A program made the position numbers and the translations under genes. Of a stretch of 64,000 nt of DNA, positions 9,833 to 19,347 are shown piece by piece. The stretch's first letter is position 1. The number at the start of each line of letters is the position of its first letter. Below the pieces are notes generated by a model that saw only the letters and a program-made list of their open reading frames with translations, was not told where the DNA came from and did not search any database. This stretch comes from Candida dubliniensis CD36. Lineage: Eukaryota; Ascomycota; Pichiomycetes; Serinales; Debaryomycetaceae. Location: contig NC_012866.1 in the NCBI RefSeq assembly GCF_000026945.1, positions 62,001-126,000 of the forward strand. Direction: 5' to 3'.

Positions 9833-10297
9833 ATGTTTGAAAAAGCAGTGTATCCGGCATTGGAGGAGTTGCAGCAACCACTCTCACAAGAACAACTTAG
9901 AATTTTAAAGGACCAATTAAATTCAGAAGAACCAACCCCTTCTGCACAAACAAAGTTCAATTATGCGTGGGGATTAATAAAATCCAATCACCACAAACAA
10001 CAAGAGTATGGAGTGGAGATACTCACTGAGCTATACAAGAGTGAGAAAAGTATGAGGAGAGAGGTGTTGTACTATCTTAGTTTGGGGTCTTTGAAGATTG
10101 GTGACTATACTAATGCCAAGCGATATGTTGAAGCATTATTAGAAATCGAACCTGAAAATCAACAGGCTAGAGGGTTATTAAAAACCATAGATGACAAAAT
10201 CACTACCGAAGGGTTAATCGGTATCGGGATTGCTGGTGGCGCTCTTGCAATTGGACTTGGATTGATTGGAGCTTTAGTCAGAAGGAACAGAAAATAG
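9833..10297 (+). CDS. FIS1: Mitochondrial fission protein Fis1
   Basis: 154 residues from an ATG, the normal Fis1 length. The body is a TPR-like helical bundle (QTKFNYAWGLIKS, REVLYYLSLGSLKIGDY, KRYVEALLEIEPENQQA). The C-terminus is a tail anchor of Gly/Ile/Leu (residues about 126-148) followed by the basic RRNRK, which targets such proteins to the outer mitochondrial membrane. Fis1 recruits the dynamin Dnm1 through adaptors for mitochondrial and peroxisomal division. The gene lies 146 bp after SOD3 and 66 bp before TAD1, all on the plus strand. Identification is firm. Confidence 0.93.
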   Translation: MFEKAVYPALEELQQPLSQEQLRILKDQLNSEEPTPSAQTKFNYAWGLIKSNHHKQQEYGVEILTELYKSEKSMRREVLYYLSLGSLKIGDYTNAKRYVEALLEIEPENQQARGLLKTIDDKITTEGLIGIGIAGGALAIGLGLIGALVRRNRK

Positions 10298-10363
10298 GAG
10301 AGGCAAAAAAAAAAAAAAAAAAAAAAATAGTAGGCGTAAATACAAATAATACACATATTCATT

Positions 10364-11422
10364 ATGAATCATGAATTGGGAAATTCTATTGCAAGCAACG
10401 TGATTGATACATTTAATGGATTGACCATAAAATCGGGAAAGCCAGTTGTTAGATCAAATGGGGTAGAAGAGTGGACGGTGCTTGCTAGTGTGGTTGCAAT
10501 TGTCAACAACAACATTATGCCAATTACCTTAGCAACAGGAGTGAAAACTTTACCAAACAAAGTCAGATCTTATTCAAATGGTTTAATGGTACATGATATG
10601 CATGCAGAAATATTAGCCCTTCGCTTATTCAATTATTATTTGCTAGAGAAGGACTGTCCATTGGTCGAGTACCTGGAGGATACTAGAAAGCTAAAATGTG
10701 ATGTCAAGTTGGCACTTTTCATTAGTGAGCCCCCATGTGGTGATGCATCTATGTCATACATTTCCTCCAGCCTAACTGATAATGAACCTTGGACTCCACG
10801 AAAGAAACAAAAACTAAACAGAGGAAGAAACAATTTTGGTGAATTAGGGGTTGTCCGAACAAAACCTGGAAGATCAGACAGTTTGATAAGTTATTCCAAG
10901 TCATGCTCAGATAAATTGTGCTTGAAACAGTTGGTTGGTATATGCAATGCTACAACATCAACTTTGTTTAGGGATAACATTTTTCTTGATTATTTGGTGA
11001 CTAAAAATCTTTCTTTTGAAGATTTCCATCGGTGCTTCAGAACAAGATTTGATCTACGAAACGCGACACATCCCCTACAGTTGCTAGCTTACAATTGCGA
11101 TGGCTATGGATTTACAAAGAGTGAAAAGAAATCGCCGTCGCCATTGTGTCTTCTTCATATCGTTCCTTTGAAAGTGATTCAGGTTTTGAACAATGGTGTG
11201 AAAAATGGGTCCTTCATAAAAGACAAGCCTCCTAAGAAAGGTGGTGAAAGTATTATATGCAACCAACATTTCATGCGAAAGCTAAAACAGATACGTGATG
11301 TTGACTATCCAGATTATCTAACTTTTAAACACTCCAATAAGGAACGACTGGCATTAAAGAGGATGGGGAAGGAGAAACTAAAAGACTGGGTTCTGTCTAA
11401 TGCCGACAATTTTTTATTATAG
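10364..11422 (+). CDS. TAD1: tRNA-specific adenosine-37 deaminase Tad1
   Basis: 352 residues. The deaminase domain of the Tad1/ADAR type is complete: the zinc ligand and proton shuttle His80-Ala-Glu82 in HDMHAE, the first zinc cysteine Cys125 in PPCGDASM, and the second, Cys181, in SKSCSDK. Tad1 converts adenosine 37 of tRNA-Ala to inosine, the precursor of 1-methylinosine. No double-stranded RNA-binding domain is present, as expected for the tRNA enzyme. The stop codon is followed after 22 bp by the end of the convergent ankyrin gene, so the two 3' untranslated regions must overlap. Confidence 0.92.
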   Translation: MNHELGNSIASNVIDTFNGLTIKSGKPVVRSNGVEEWTVLASVVAIVNNNIMPITLATGVKTLPNKVRSYSNGLMVHDMHAEILALRLFNYYLLEKDCPLVEYLEDTRKLKCDVKLALFISEPPCGDASMSYISSSLTDNEPWTPRKKQKLNRGRNNFGELGVVRTKPGRSDSLISYSKSCSDKLCLKQLVGICNATTSTLFRDNIFLDYLVTKNLSFEDFHRCFRTRFDLRNATHPLQLLAYNCDGYGFTKSEKKSPSPLCLLHIVPLKVIQVLNNGVKNGSFIKDKPPKKGGESIICNQHFMRKLKQIRDVDYPDYLTFKHSNKERLALKRMGKEKLKDWVLSNADNFLL

Positions 11423-11444
11423 TGTCTATATTGTTATATACAAC

Positions 11445-11987
11445 CTAATCAGAGTCTGATGCAGACCCCTCATCTTCAAATTCGGCCAACTGTTCAGCCT
11501 CAGTTGGCTCCATAGAAATCGCATACTCTGCACTTTCCAACAACTCAATCAATTTTTCATGATCACTAGAAACGTAGTCTTTGGGTTTCAAGTTGTGTTT
11601 GTCTTTGATTCTTGGATCAGCACCTGCGTCTAGCATGTTGTCGACAATAAAGTATCCATGCTCTGGCTCATCGTTGTTTGTGTATTTTACAGCCAAATGT
11701 AATGGGGTCTCTCCGTCTCTATTTTGCGGATCAATTTCAACACCTTCTATATCTAAAACTATATCTATGAACTCCCAGTTTCCCAATTGACATGCTAGAT
11801 GCAAAGGAGTGTTACCAGTTATCACTTCTTTTGTTGTATTGATCAACTCTGCCAACTTTTCTTGGTCATTGTTTAACTCAACTTTGATAGATAGCAATAA
11901 TTCCGTATTATTTCTTCTTGCTGATTCCAATATTTGCTCTGAGTATGAAGCACCTTCAGTTGAATTGCTTACTGGAGTATCTGTCAT
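11445..11987 (-). CDS. Small ankyrin-repeat protein (YGL242C-like)
   Basis: 180 residues from the ATG at 11987; the frame opens at a TTG at 12011, which I reject. Ankyrin repeats are clear: TGNTPLHLACQLGNWEFIDIVLD, then DGETPLHLAVKYTN with an insertion, and a weaker third (DNMLDAGADPRIKDKHNLKPKDY). The C-terminal tail is acidic (EFEDEGSASDSD). Size and layout resemble the uncharacterised S. cerevisiae ankyrin protein YGL242C. A protein-binding role is all that can be inferred. The 380 bp upstream gap is shared with the divergent RPE1. Confidence 0.75.
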   Translation of the reverse strand: MTDTPVSNSTEGASYSEQILESARRNNTELLLSIKVELNNDQEKLAELINTTKEVITGNTPLHLACQLGNWEFIDIVLDIEGVEIDPQNRDGETPLHLAVKYTNNDEPEHGYFIVDNMLDAGADPRIKDKHNLKPKDYVSSDHEKLIELLESAEYAISMEPTEAEQLAEFEDEGSASDSD

Positions 11988-12367
11988 ATTCGATGGTAGG
12001 GTGTTATTCAATTCTGAGAGAAAGAAAAGAAAAAAGGTGTAGCTTTTGGACAGCGAAAAATTGGCGGTGTTAAAAGAGGAATGCTAAGCGATAAACCCAA
12101 CGCTGCCGTTTGTGTTTACAATATTACGTACTAACAAAGAAAAAAAACTATCTATCCTTTTCATCAATATAGCAACCATTCAAACATCGACAAATTCCAA
12201 TCAAGAATAATTTATATTGAAAATGAAGAATTTGGCAAAAATCCTGAGCTGGGTGGGCAGCCTAAACTATCCAACCACATACCGCAGATAAAACAAAAAA
12301 AAAAGAAGCAAAAAAAAAAAGTTCGTTGCTGTTTCCACTTTCCCACCTCACCTTACACAACATCAAC
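11988..12367. promoter_or_regulatory. Divergent promoter of the ankyrin gene and RPE1
   Basis: 380 bp between two divergent start codons. It is rich in A tracts (12140, 12295-12320). I recognise no specific factor site and no gene. Confidence 0.5.
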
Positions 12368-13060
12368 ATGGTTAAACCAATTATAGCTCCATCGATATTA
12401 GCTGCTGATTTTGCAAATTTGGGTTGCAACTGTAAAAGGGTTGTGGATACTGGGGATGTTGAATGGTTGCACTTGGATGTGATGGATGGACACTTTGTTC
12501 CAAACATTTCCTTGGGTCCCCCTATTATTAGCAGTTTAAGAAAACAGTTCCCACGAGAGAGTGATAAGCCAATTGTTTTTGATTGTCATATGATGGTTTC
12601 AGAGCCAGATGAATGGATTGAAGAGATTGCTAAAGCTGGTGGCGACTCGTACACGTTTCATTTTGAAGCCACTAAAGACCCTGCAAGAGTAATAAAGAAA
12701 ATCAAAGAGCACGGCTTGAAGGCAGCAATGGCTATCAAACCCAAAACCCCAGTTGAAGAGGTGTTCCCCTATGCTGACGATTTAGATATGGTATTGGTTA
12801 TGACAGTTGAACCTGGGTTTGGAGGACAAAAGTTTATGCCAGACATGATGCCAAAGGTAGAAACATTAAGAGAAAAGTATCCTGACTTGGATGTTCAAGT
12901 TGATGGAGGGTTGGGAAAAGATACAATCCAACCTGCTGCAGATGCTGGTGCTAATGTCATTGTTGCAGGAACCTCAGTGTTCAAACCAGAAGACCCTAGA
13001 CCAGTTGTCCATTATTTGAAAGAAACTGTGACTAATGCTATTCAAGCTAGAAATAAGTAG
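12368..13060 (+). CDS. RPE1: Ribulose-5-phosphate 3-epimerase
   Basis: 230 residues from the ATG at 12368; the open frame reaches back to a TTG at 12326, but the protein family starts at [15 protein letters not shown]. The TIM-barrel epimerase motifs are present: [13 protein letters not shown] with the catalytic Asp, FDCHMMV with a metal-binding His, [12 protein letters not shown], and VDGGLG with the second catalytic Asp. The enzyme interconverts ribulose-5-phosphate and xylulose-5-phosphate in the non-oxidative pentose phosphate pathway. It ends 24 bp before the convergent ALB1. Identification is firm. Confidence 0.95.
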   Translation: MVKPIIAPSILAADFANLGCNCKRVVDTGDVEWLHLDVMDGHFVPNISLGPPIISSLRKQFPRESDKPIVFDCHMMVSEPDEWIEEIAKAGGDSYTFHFEATKDPARVIKKIKEHGLKAAMAIKPKTPVEEVFPYADDLDMVLVMTVEPGFGGQKFMPDMMPKVETLREKYPDLDVQVDGGLGKDTIQPAADAGANVIVAGTSVFKPEDPRPVVHYLKETVTNAIQARNK

Positions 13061-13084
13061 ACACGCATATATATATATATTTAT

Positions 13085-13546
13085 TTAGAAGGACTGTATA
13101 CCTAAAGTAGTTCCTTCTGGATCAGAAACAACAGAATACCCATTCTTTTGATGGTTCTCAATAACACTCCATAGTGCCTTCTTGATTTGATCTAACTTTG
13201 TTTGCTTTTCCTGTTCTGATGTACTGTCAACTTCCATTGTTGTTTCGTCTTCCTTTTGGTTGTTGGCAGCTAAATACCTTTGATTTCTTGCAATCTTTTT
13301 AGCTCTTTTGTTGGATAATGTCTGAGTTGTCATGGTTGAGGTTGGTTGAGGGGTGTTCCCAGTATATAAAGCAACTGCCTTGGAGTCGGTTGGTCTTGGG
13401 GCAGTAGTTCCCTTGGCGGCATATCGAGAAGTGGACGATCTAGTAGCAGTAGTTCTACGTGAAGCTCTCTTTCTTCCTAATGATTTAGCATGACTCTGAG
13501 CATGAAGTTTGATTTTTGGTTTATTTATAGCGTTTCTACCTGCCAT
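13085..13546 (-). CDS. ALB1: Pre-60S shuttling factor Alb1-like
   Basis: 153 residues, strongly basic in the first 45 (MAGRNAINKPKIKLHAQSHA, then KRASRRTTATR), with a middle KRAKKIARNQRY segment and an acidic patch (EDETTMEVDSTSEQ). The layout and the N-terminal RNAINKPK pattern resemble S. cerevisiae Alb1, which binds Arx1 and shuttles with pre-60S ribosomal particles. The family is small and poorly conserved, so the call is moderately sure. The gene faces RPE1 tail to tail and is divergent from the VPS70-like gene. Confidence 0.65.
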   Translation of the reverse strand: MAGRNAINKPKIKLHAQSHAKSLGRKRASRRTTATRSSTSRYAAKGTTAPRPTDSKAVALYTGNTPQPTSTMTTQTLSNKRAKKIARNQRYLAANNQKEDETTMEVDSTSEQEKQTKLDQIKKALWSVIENHQKNGYSVVSDPEGTTLGIQSF

Positions 13547-14093
13547 TGTTGGTTACTAAGGTGTATAAAGAAAGAAAAATTCAAAGGCATCTCAAAAAAA
13601 AAAAAAAAAAAATATCTTTTGTGATAAAGATATTTTGGAGAAAAAGCTGATATGCAGGATTGTAAATTTAGCAATATGACCATACTTCAATCAAGATCAA
13701 TCTAGTCAATGTGGGTGCATAGTTAGTTTGGCCAGAGGACTCTGAACTTACAAAAGTTTAGTAATAGGAGTTAAATGTTGGTGAAACTTTTTTTTTTTTG
13801 GGGAAATTAGACAGAAAATAAAACCAAATTATGCAGATACTAACAAAATAAGCCAATGCAATTGCTATGCTGGTTCATAAGCTGACCCAACTGCCTTTTT
13901 CCACAGCAGAAATATATTATATCATTAAAGCAGTTGTTTCAAACGGCATTAAAAAAAAAGGGTTGCTAAAAAGAGTTAATGTGGACATATTGTGGCGCTA
14001 ACCAACAGTTGCGCACAGCAAAATAGATAAGAACTGAAATTGTTGACTCCATACTTTTATTCATTTTTTTTTGGATCACTTCTTTGTTTTCCC
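13547..14093. promoter_or_regulatory. Divergent promoter of ALB1 and the VPS70-like gene
   Basis: 547 bp with A/T tracts at 13594-13611 and 13790-13799. A TACTAAC at 13839-13845 has no GTATGT donor upstream and is not treated as an intron. No gene is seen. Confidence 0.45.
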
Positions 14094-16427
14094 ATGATTT
14101 ATTATAACAATATGTTGTATGAGAAAGTAGACAGAGTGTTACCTCCCAGGAGGAGCTTTCAGAAAAAGCCAATTATCTGGATATTCCTTATCTTGGCTTT
14201 CCTTGCCATGTATAAGTTGCCGTTATCTTTGTTTTCCACAAAGCAAGATGTTATCGACCCCAAAGCTGTTATTCTCAATGCCCTTGAAATCAATTTAGCT
14301 GGCAATTGGTCACGGAAGTATACTGCTGAACCACACTTGGCTGGAACAAACTATGATTTGGTTGCATGGACTGAACTGAAATTTAAGGAGTACGGGCTTA
14401 AAACCCAAGTTGACACCTATGATATTTATGTTAGTTATCCAAAGGACCATGATTTAAAATTGATTAACAAAAAGGGCCATGTCGAGTACCAGCCATCATT
14501 AAAAGAAGATGTAATTGATGAAGATCCAACCACACATGGTAACGACACGATCCCTACATTTTTGGGATATGCTGCCAACGGGAATGTAACTGCTGAATAC
14601 GTGTTTGTCAACTACGGGACTAAAGAAGATTTTGATTTTTTAAAGCAGCAAAAAGTTAATATTACTGGTAAAATTGCCATTGCTCGTTATGGTAAAATTT
14701 TCCGTGGATTAAAGGTTAAATTTGCCCAGGAACATGGTGCTGTTGGTGTTTTGATATATTCAGACCCTGGGGATGACCAAGGAATCACACCTACCAATGG
14801 GTATAAACAGTATCCCCATGGACCTGCACGTCAAGAAAGCTCTGTTCAAAGAGGCTCTGTACAATTCTTGTCACAAATTCCTGGAGACCCAACTACCCCA
14901 GGCTACCCTTCTAAGGGAGATGTTGAGCGCAAAGACCCTCATGAGAGTATTGGTAGAATCCCCGCTTTGCCGATATCCTATCGTGAGGTTAAACCCATAT
15001 TGGCCAAATTAAATGGATTTGGTATACAACCAGATCTGTTTGCTGGTGAATTGGAAGGATTTGACTACTTTACTGGCCCAAACCCAAAATACACGTTAAA
15101 CTTGTATAATGACCAAATTTACAACATTACACCATTGTGGAATGTTTATGGAGAAATTGAAGGTCAGAACAAAGACGAGGTGATTATAATTGGCAATCAC
15201 AGAGATGCATGGATCAAGGGAGGGGCATCTGATCCCAACAGCGGTTCTGCTGCTTTATTAGAGATTACTCGTGCTTTAAATGAATTAAAGCAGCAAAATT
15301 ATAAATTCAAGCGTACGATAATTTTGCATAGTTATGATGGCGAAGAGTATGGGCTTTTAGGCTCCACTGAGCAAGGGGAATACTATGCAGAAAAATACCA
15401 ACGTAATGTTGTCGCATATTTGAACTTGGACGATGCTGTTTCGGGAAAACATTTCAAGTTAAGTGCATCTCCTGTATTAGACGAGGTATTGTTAGCCGTT
15501 GCCAAAGAATTGCAATACCCAGAAAAGGGAGCTGGTAGTTTGTATGACCATTGGTTGGCCAATGGCGGTAGAATTAAACCCCTTGGATCCGGGTCTGATT
15601 ACACAGTTTATCTCGATCATCTCGGGATTCCCTCTGTCGATTTGGGGTTTGCCGGTGGGAAAGGGGACCCAGTATATCATTATCATTCAAATTATGACTC
15701 TTATCACTGGATGGAGAAATTTGGAGATGAGGGGTTTGTATTTCATAATTTATGTGCAAAATATGTACTGTTGCTTGCATTACAATTATCAGAGAGAGAA
15801 GTCATTGATTTCAGACTTTCAAACTACTCAAAAAAGTTGCAAGAGTATTACAACTCCACTATATCAACCATTCCCAAGTCTTGGTTGAACAAGACGGTAG
15901 AATCCTCCCTTGGCAACACAGACTGGGAAGAATACAATTTTATCAATAAAGTCACCAATGGTTACTACACAGAAGAAATGCCAGAGGGCAACCAATGCAG
16001 AATGATGAGGTATATCCACCACTATAAACACAAAACAACTTTGCAAGAATTGGTAACTGCAACTTTCCAGAAATTGGAGAAATTTGATAACGTGACCCAA
16101 TCATTGGATCTCACGTCCTTCAAATTGCAAGCACTTTATGATGATTATGACAATTTACCATTGTGGGAGAGGATCAAATTACATTTCCGTATCAGACATC
16201 ACAATAAATTGTTACAGTATTTTGAAAGAAACTTTCTCCATCAAAAGGGATTACATAACAGGTTCTGGTTTAGACACATTGTTTATGCCAGCGGAAGATA
16301 CACTGGATATGCCGGACAAACATTACCAGGATTAAATGAAGCTATTGAAGATGGTGATTTTGATAGATTTGTACACTGGGTTAATATCTTTGCGAGAACT
16401 TTGAAGAGAATCAACAGACATTCATAA
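14094..16427 (+). CDS. VPS70: Vps70/Tre-type M28 metallopeptidase homologue
   Basis: 777 residues from the ATG at 14094; the frame extends to a TTG at 14040. A short basic cytosolic tail is followed by one transmembrane anchor (IIWIFLILAFLAMYKL, about residues 28-45), a protease-associated domain (about 140-290), an M28 peptidase domain (about 350-590) and a transferrin-receptor-like dimerisation domain. All zinc-ligand positions of the glutamate-carboxypeptidase family are visible: the His of NHRDAW, the Asp of ASDPNSGS, the Glu pair of DGEEYG, the Asp of NLDDAVSG and the His of YHSNYDS. The enzyme may therefore be active. S. cerevisiae Vps70 acts in vacuolar sorting, and Tre1/Tre2 are relatives that help ubiquitin-dependent sorting, so the exact paralogue is uncertain. 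Confidence 0.78.
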   Translation: MIYYNNMLYEKVDRVLPPRRSFQKKPIIWIFLILAFLAMYKLPLSLFSTKQDVIDPKAVILNALEINLAGNWSRKYTAEPHLAGTNYDLVAWTELKFKEYGLKTQVDTYDIYVSYPKDHDLKLINKKGHVEYQPSLKEDVIDEDPTTHGNDTIPTFLGYAANGNVTAEYVFVNYGTKEDFDFLKQQKVNITGKIAIARYGKIFRGLKVKFAQEHGAVGVLIYSDPGDDQGITPTNGYKQYPHGPARQESSVQRGSVQFLSQIPGDPTTPGYPSKGDVERKDPHESIGRIPALPISYREVKPILAKLNGFGIQPDLFAGELEGFDYFTGPNPKYTLNLYNDQIYNITPLWNVYGEIEGQNKDEVIIIGNHRDAWIKGGASDPNSGSAALLEITRALNELKQQNYKFKRTIILHSYDGEEYGLLGSTEQGEYYAEKYQRNVVAYLNLDDAVSGKHFKLSASPVLDEVLLAVAKELQYPEKGAGSLYDHWLANGGRIKPLGSGSDYTVYLDHLGIPSVDLGFAGGKGDPVYHYHSNYDSYHWMEKFGDEGFVFHNLCAKYVLLLALQLSEREVIDFRLSNYSKKLQEYYNSTISTIPKSWLNKTVESSLGNTDWEEYNFINKVTNGYYTEEMPEGNQCRMMRYIHHYKHKTTLQELVTATFQKLEKFDNVTQSLDLTSFKLQALYDDYDNLPLWERIKLHFRIRHHNKLLQYFERNFLHQKGLHNRFWFRHIVYASGRYTGYAGQTLPGLNEAIEDGDFDRFVHWVNIFARTLKRINRHS

Positions 16428-16633
16428 GGGCATGTGATTTGATTTAAGGTTTAAACTTTTTTTTTTTATAATATATCGACACAAAATTGAAACCATTCTA
16501 TGCTTCTCCTCCCTTTTATTTTTTTGATTTAAAAATTAACACGATTATCCCATTTTTGTTTTAGAAAAAAAAGTTTTGTAGAAAATTCTCTAGTTACCTC
16601 AAGTTTTCTTTCGATCACCAAAGGTAATTTTAA

Positions 16634-19081
16634 ATGCGAAAACAATCGTCTTTTGTGAACAAGTTCTATTCTCCATCACCACCATCTAGAAAGAAAACAG
16701 CCACACTAACAAGGCTTGAATCTTCTGCTATTAGGTCTAGTTTCCCCGGTTTTAGAGCGCCTTTCCAAGCGTCACCGTTAGAAACTAAAAAATACAACAA
16801 CACCAAATGTTCTTTATGTCAAGAACTACTAAGCTTGACCTTACCTGGCGAACTTATTGTCCTGTTAGAGTGCGGCCACACGTGTCATAAGAACTGTTTG
16901 TCTTTAATCCAATCAGAGGGGCAACCCGTGCTAGTTTGCACTGAATGCAATGTGGGTGAGTTACCAAAGAGTTTGATCGATGATTTTGCAGAGAAGGTAA
17001 ACTACGACTATCCTCCGTTCACACCAGTAGAGCAGATTCAATCTTCTGTTAGATTAAACACTCAATTGGAAACACCTTCTTTTAGTTGTACCTTAAACAA
17101 CGACCTAGACATTTACAATCCAAGAGTGACATGTACCAGTGAGATTTCCGAAGTAACTTTAACACCACCATATGAAATTGCCTATGTGTTGAATGTTCAA
17201 GCTCCACTTATTTTTAGCAATTATGAACCCACGTTGGAAGATTTGCAGTTAAAGGAAAGAGTTGAAGAATTTTTGAAAACGCGTCTTGATATTGATAAAG
17301 ATGTAGGGCAACTTGTTATTTTTGATACTCTTGAAATCAGTGTTACTGGTCAGAGCTGGGACGTGGCATTGGTATGCTTATTTGAAAACTACCTTTTAAT
17401 TTATGAAGATGAGCTCTTGGTGGGAATAATATCTGTTCAACTAGATATAAGCAGTATTGATGGAGAAGATGAACTCGTTTTAAACCTTGCAAAAGATTCA
17501 CTTCCAGAATTGCGACTTAGGCATTTAAATAGACTTGTGATCAAAAAATGGGGAGCTGTTCTACTTAAAATGACAGAAGAAGACGGTGTTGTCACTACTA
17601 ATATTTACCAATTGACAAATACATACTGGACTCACATCCCTCGAGAGTATTATGTGCCTCAAGATTTAATAAAGTTGAACAAAGCAATCTTATCAGGAAC
17701 AACTATTTCAAATTCCGATACCGCAAGAATACTACCAACACCCAAGCAGTTACTGTTGAATTTAATTCTTGCCCTACCATTAGTTAACCAATCACCTCTA
17801 ACTGATCTAGAATACAAAACACAACTCCAACTGATTTTTGAAGAAACATTACATGCACTCCGACCAAACGATAAATTGGGAATAATTTTCCTTGGAATAG
17901 ACGGCTCAAAAAAACCGTGTGCCAAAGGGTCTTTTGTTGGTTGCACTGAACCAAGTTGGAGTGAGTGGAAGCAGGTGATACGAGACATTACAATAGTTCC
18001 AAATTCATTTCAAAGTAACTTGCATGAAATAAATGTTGCTATAGAAAAATGTATGGAGCTATACCCTTTTATCCCAGGCACATCATCATCTGTTAACAAG
18101 CTTTTAATTCTTAGTCCAAATATGTACTCAGACCTGTCAAAAAACGTACCAACGTCCAAATTTATTGATGCAATAAACGAAAAACTATCATGCACCGTTG
18201 TTTGTGTTGGCAAAAATTACGGCAACTACCAACCATTTAAGTCTATCACCACATTTGATACCCCTTTCCTAAGATTCGAGTCACTCACGGAGTTTGGCAA
18301 CTTACTAATGTACCTAATCAATGAGAATCTTCACAGAATATGCATTCCAAAATTGACGTTAACTCTAAAGGCAGCACAGGGTTTCAGATTCACTCATCTC
18401 GATTCCAGAGGGGCTATTGATACAAGCCAACTAACACTTACTATTAAAGATATTATCCCGCAATCGCAAAAACTGATTGTGCTCAAAGTGCAGGCAGACC
18501 CTCAGTTTGTTCATTCCCAATACCTGACGGTCCCAATATTTGAATATGACGGTTATTGGTTTCATGAGAAATGCCTCGACACCAAATTAATAAGCACAAG
18601 GGTCAAGATAGGTGTTAACCAACAGCCACCGACACCTATTGATCCAGAGGCTATAGAAACAAGGGGAAGCTTTACAGAATACTATTTAGATATTCCATTG
18701 CTACCGCCTGTGTCACCAGCGAGAGACGCTGTGTTTGCTAAAAGACAGACCGAGCTAGCCATAATAAATTCATTAAAGAAAAGCATTGCACTAGGTGAAA
18801 GTCAAGTGGCACTGGATATAATCAAAAGTTGCATATCGTTAGCACACGGATTGATACGTACTTCTCTTGGAGGCTCTTCAAAACCGCAGAGAAACGAGTC
18901 TAATGTTGAACATGAATATAGTATGTTACAATTGCTAATGGTAGTAAAATACACTCACAAAGGTAATGATGAGTATATTGATTTTTTGGTAACTCAAATG
19001 AAAAGCATTGCCGAGCTATTAGAATCAGACCTTGAAGTAGGTAAATTACGATGTTCGGATTTGCTAAATAGTTTAATATAA
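16634..19081 (+). CDS. FAR1: Far1-like pheromone-response scaffold and CDK inhibitor
   Basis: 815 residues, close to the 830 of S. cerevisiae Far1. A basic N-terminus comes before a RING-H2 with all eight ligands (Cys59, Cys62, Cys80, His82, His85, Cys88, Cys102, Cys105). A PH-like region lies at about 210-345 and a von Willebrand A-like region at about 365-560, the order seen in the Far1/Ste5 family. Far1 binds the G-beta-gamma dimer and Cdc24, orients growth to pheromone and arrests the cell cycle. In C. albicans it acts in mating of opaque cells. The separate scaffold Ste5/Cst5 shares this layout, so the assignment rests partly on remembered synteny. Confidence 0.82.
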   Translation: MRKQSSFVNKFYSPSPPSRKKTATLTRLESSAIRSSFPGFRAPFQASPLETKKYNNTKCSLCQELLSLTLPGELIVLLECGHTCHKNCLSLIQSEGQPVLVCTECNVGELPKSLIDDFAEKVNYDYPPFTPVEQIQSSVRLNTQLETPSFSCTLNNDLDIYNPRVTCTSEISEVTLTPPYEIAYVLNVQAPLIFSNYEPTLEDLQLKERVEEFLKTRLDIDKDVGQLVIFDTLEISVTGQSWDVALVCLFENYLLIYEDELLVGIISVQLDISSIDGEDELVLNLAKDSLPELRLRHLNRLVIKKWGAVLLKMTEEDGVVTTNIYQLTNTYWTHIPREYYVPQDLIKLNKAILSGTTISNSDTARILPTPKQLLLNLILALPLVNQSPLTDLEYKTQLQLIFEETLHALRPNDKLGIIFLGIDGSKKPCAKGSFVGCTEPSWSEWKQVIRDITIVPNSFQSNLHEINVAIEKCMELYPFIPGTSSSVNKLLILSPNMYSDLSKNVPTSKFIDAINEKLSCTVVCVGKNYGNYQPFKSITTFDTPFLRFESLTEFGNLLMYLINENLHRICIPKLTLTLKAAQGFRFTHLDSRGAIDTSQLTLTIKDIIPQSQKLIVLKVQADPQFVHSQYLTVPIFEYDGYWFHEKCLDTKLISTRVKIGVNQQPPTPIDPEAIETRGSFTEYYLDIPLLPPVSPARDAVFAKRQTELAIINSLKKSIALGESQVALDIIKSCISLAHGLIRTSLGGSSKPQRNESNVEHEYSMLQLLMVVKYTHKGNDEYIDFLVTQMKSIAELLESDLEVGKLRCSDLLNSLI

Positions 19082-19347
19082 GCCTTTTTTTTTTTTTTTT
19101 TTTTGGTGCTGGTGTAACTCCATCACCAATGTCGTGCAGACATGATAAAACACCAAAAAATATCAAGATGGCTGGTTAGTTGCCAATTCACAACACAAAC
19201 CTTTCCACCACCTCCTTACTAAAATGATCTGCCCTGAATCAAACAAATAGTATATAAGATCAGTAATGGATCCCTATTTTTTTGTCCTTTTTTTTTTTTT
19301 AACCATCAATTATTTTGTGAAAACAAGTCATCTTATACATCTTAATT

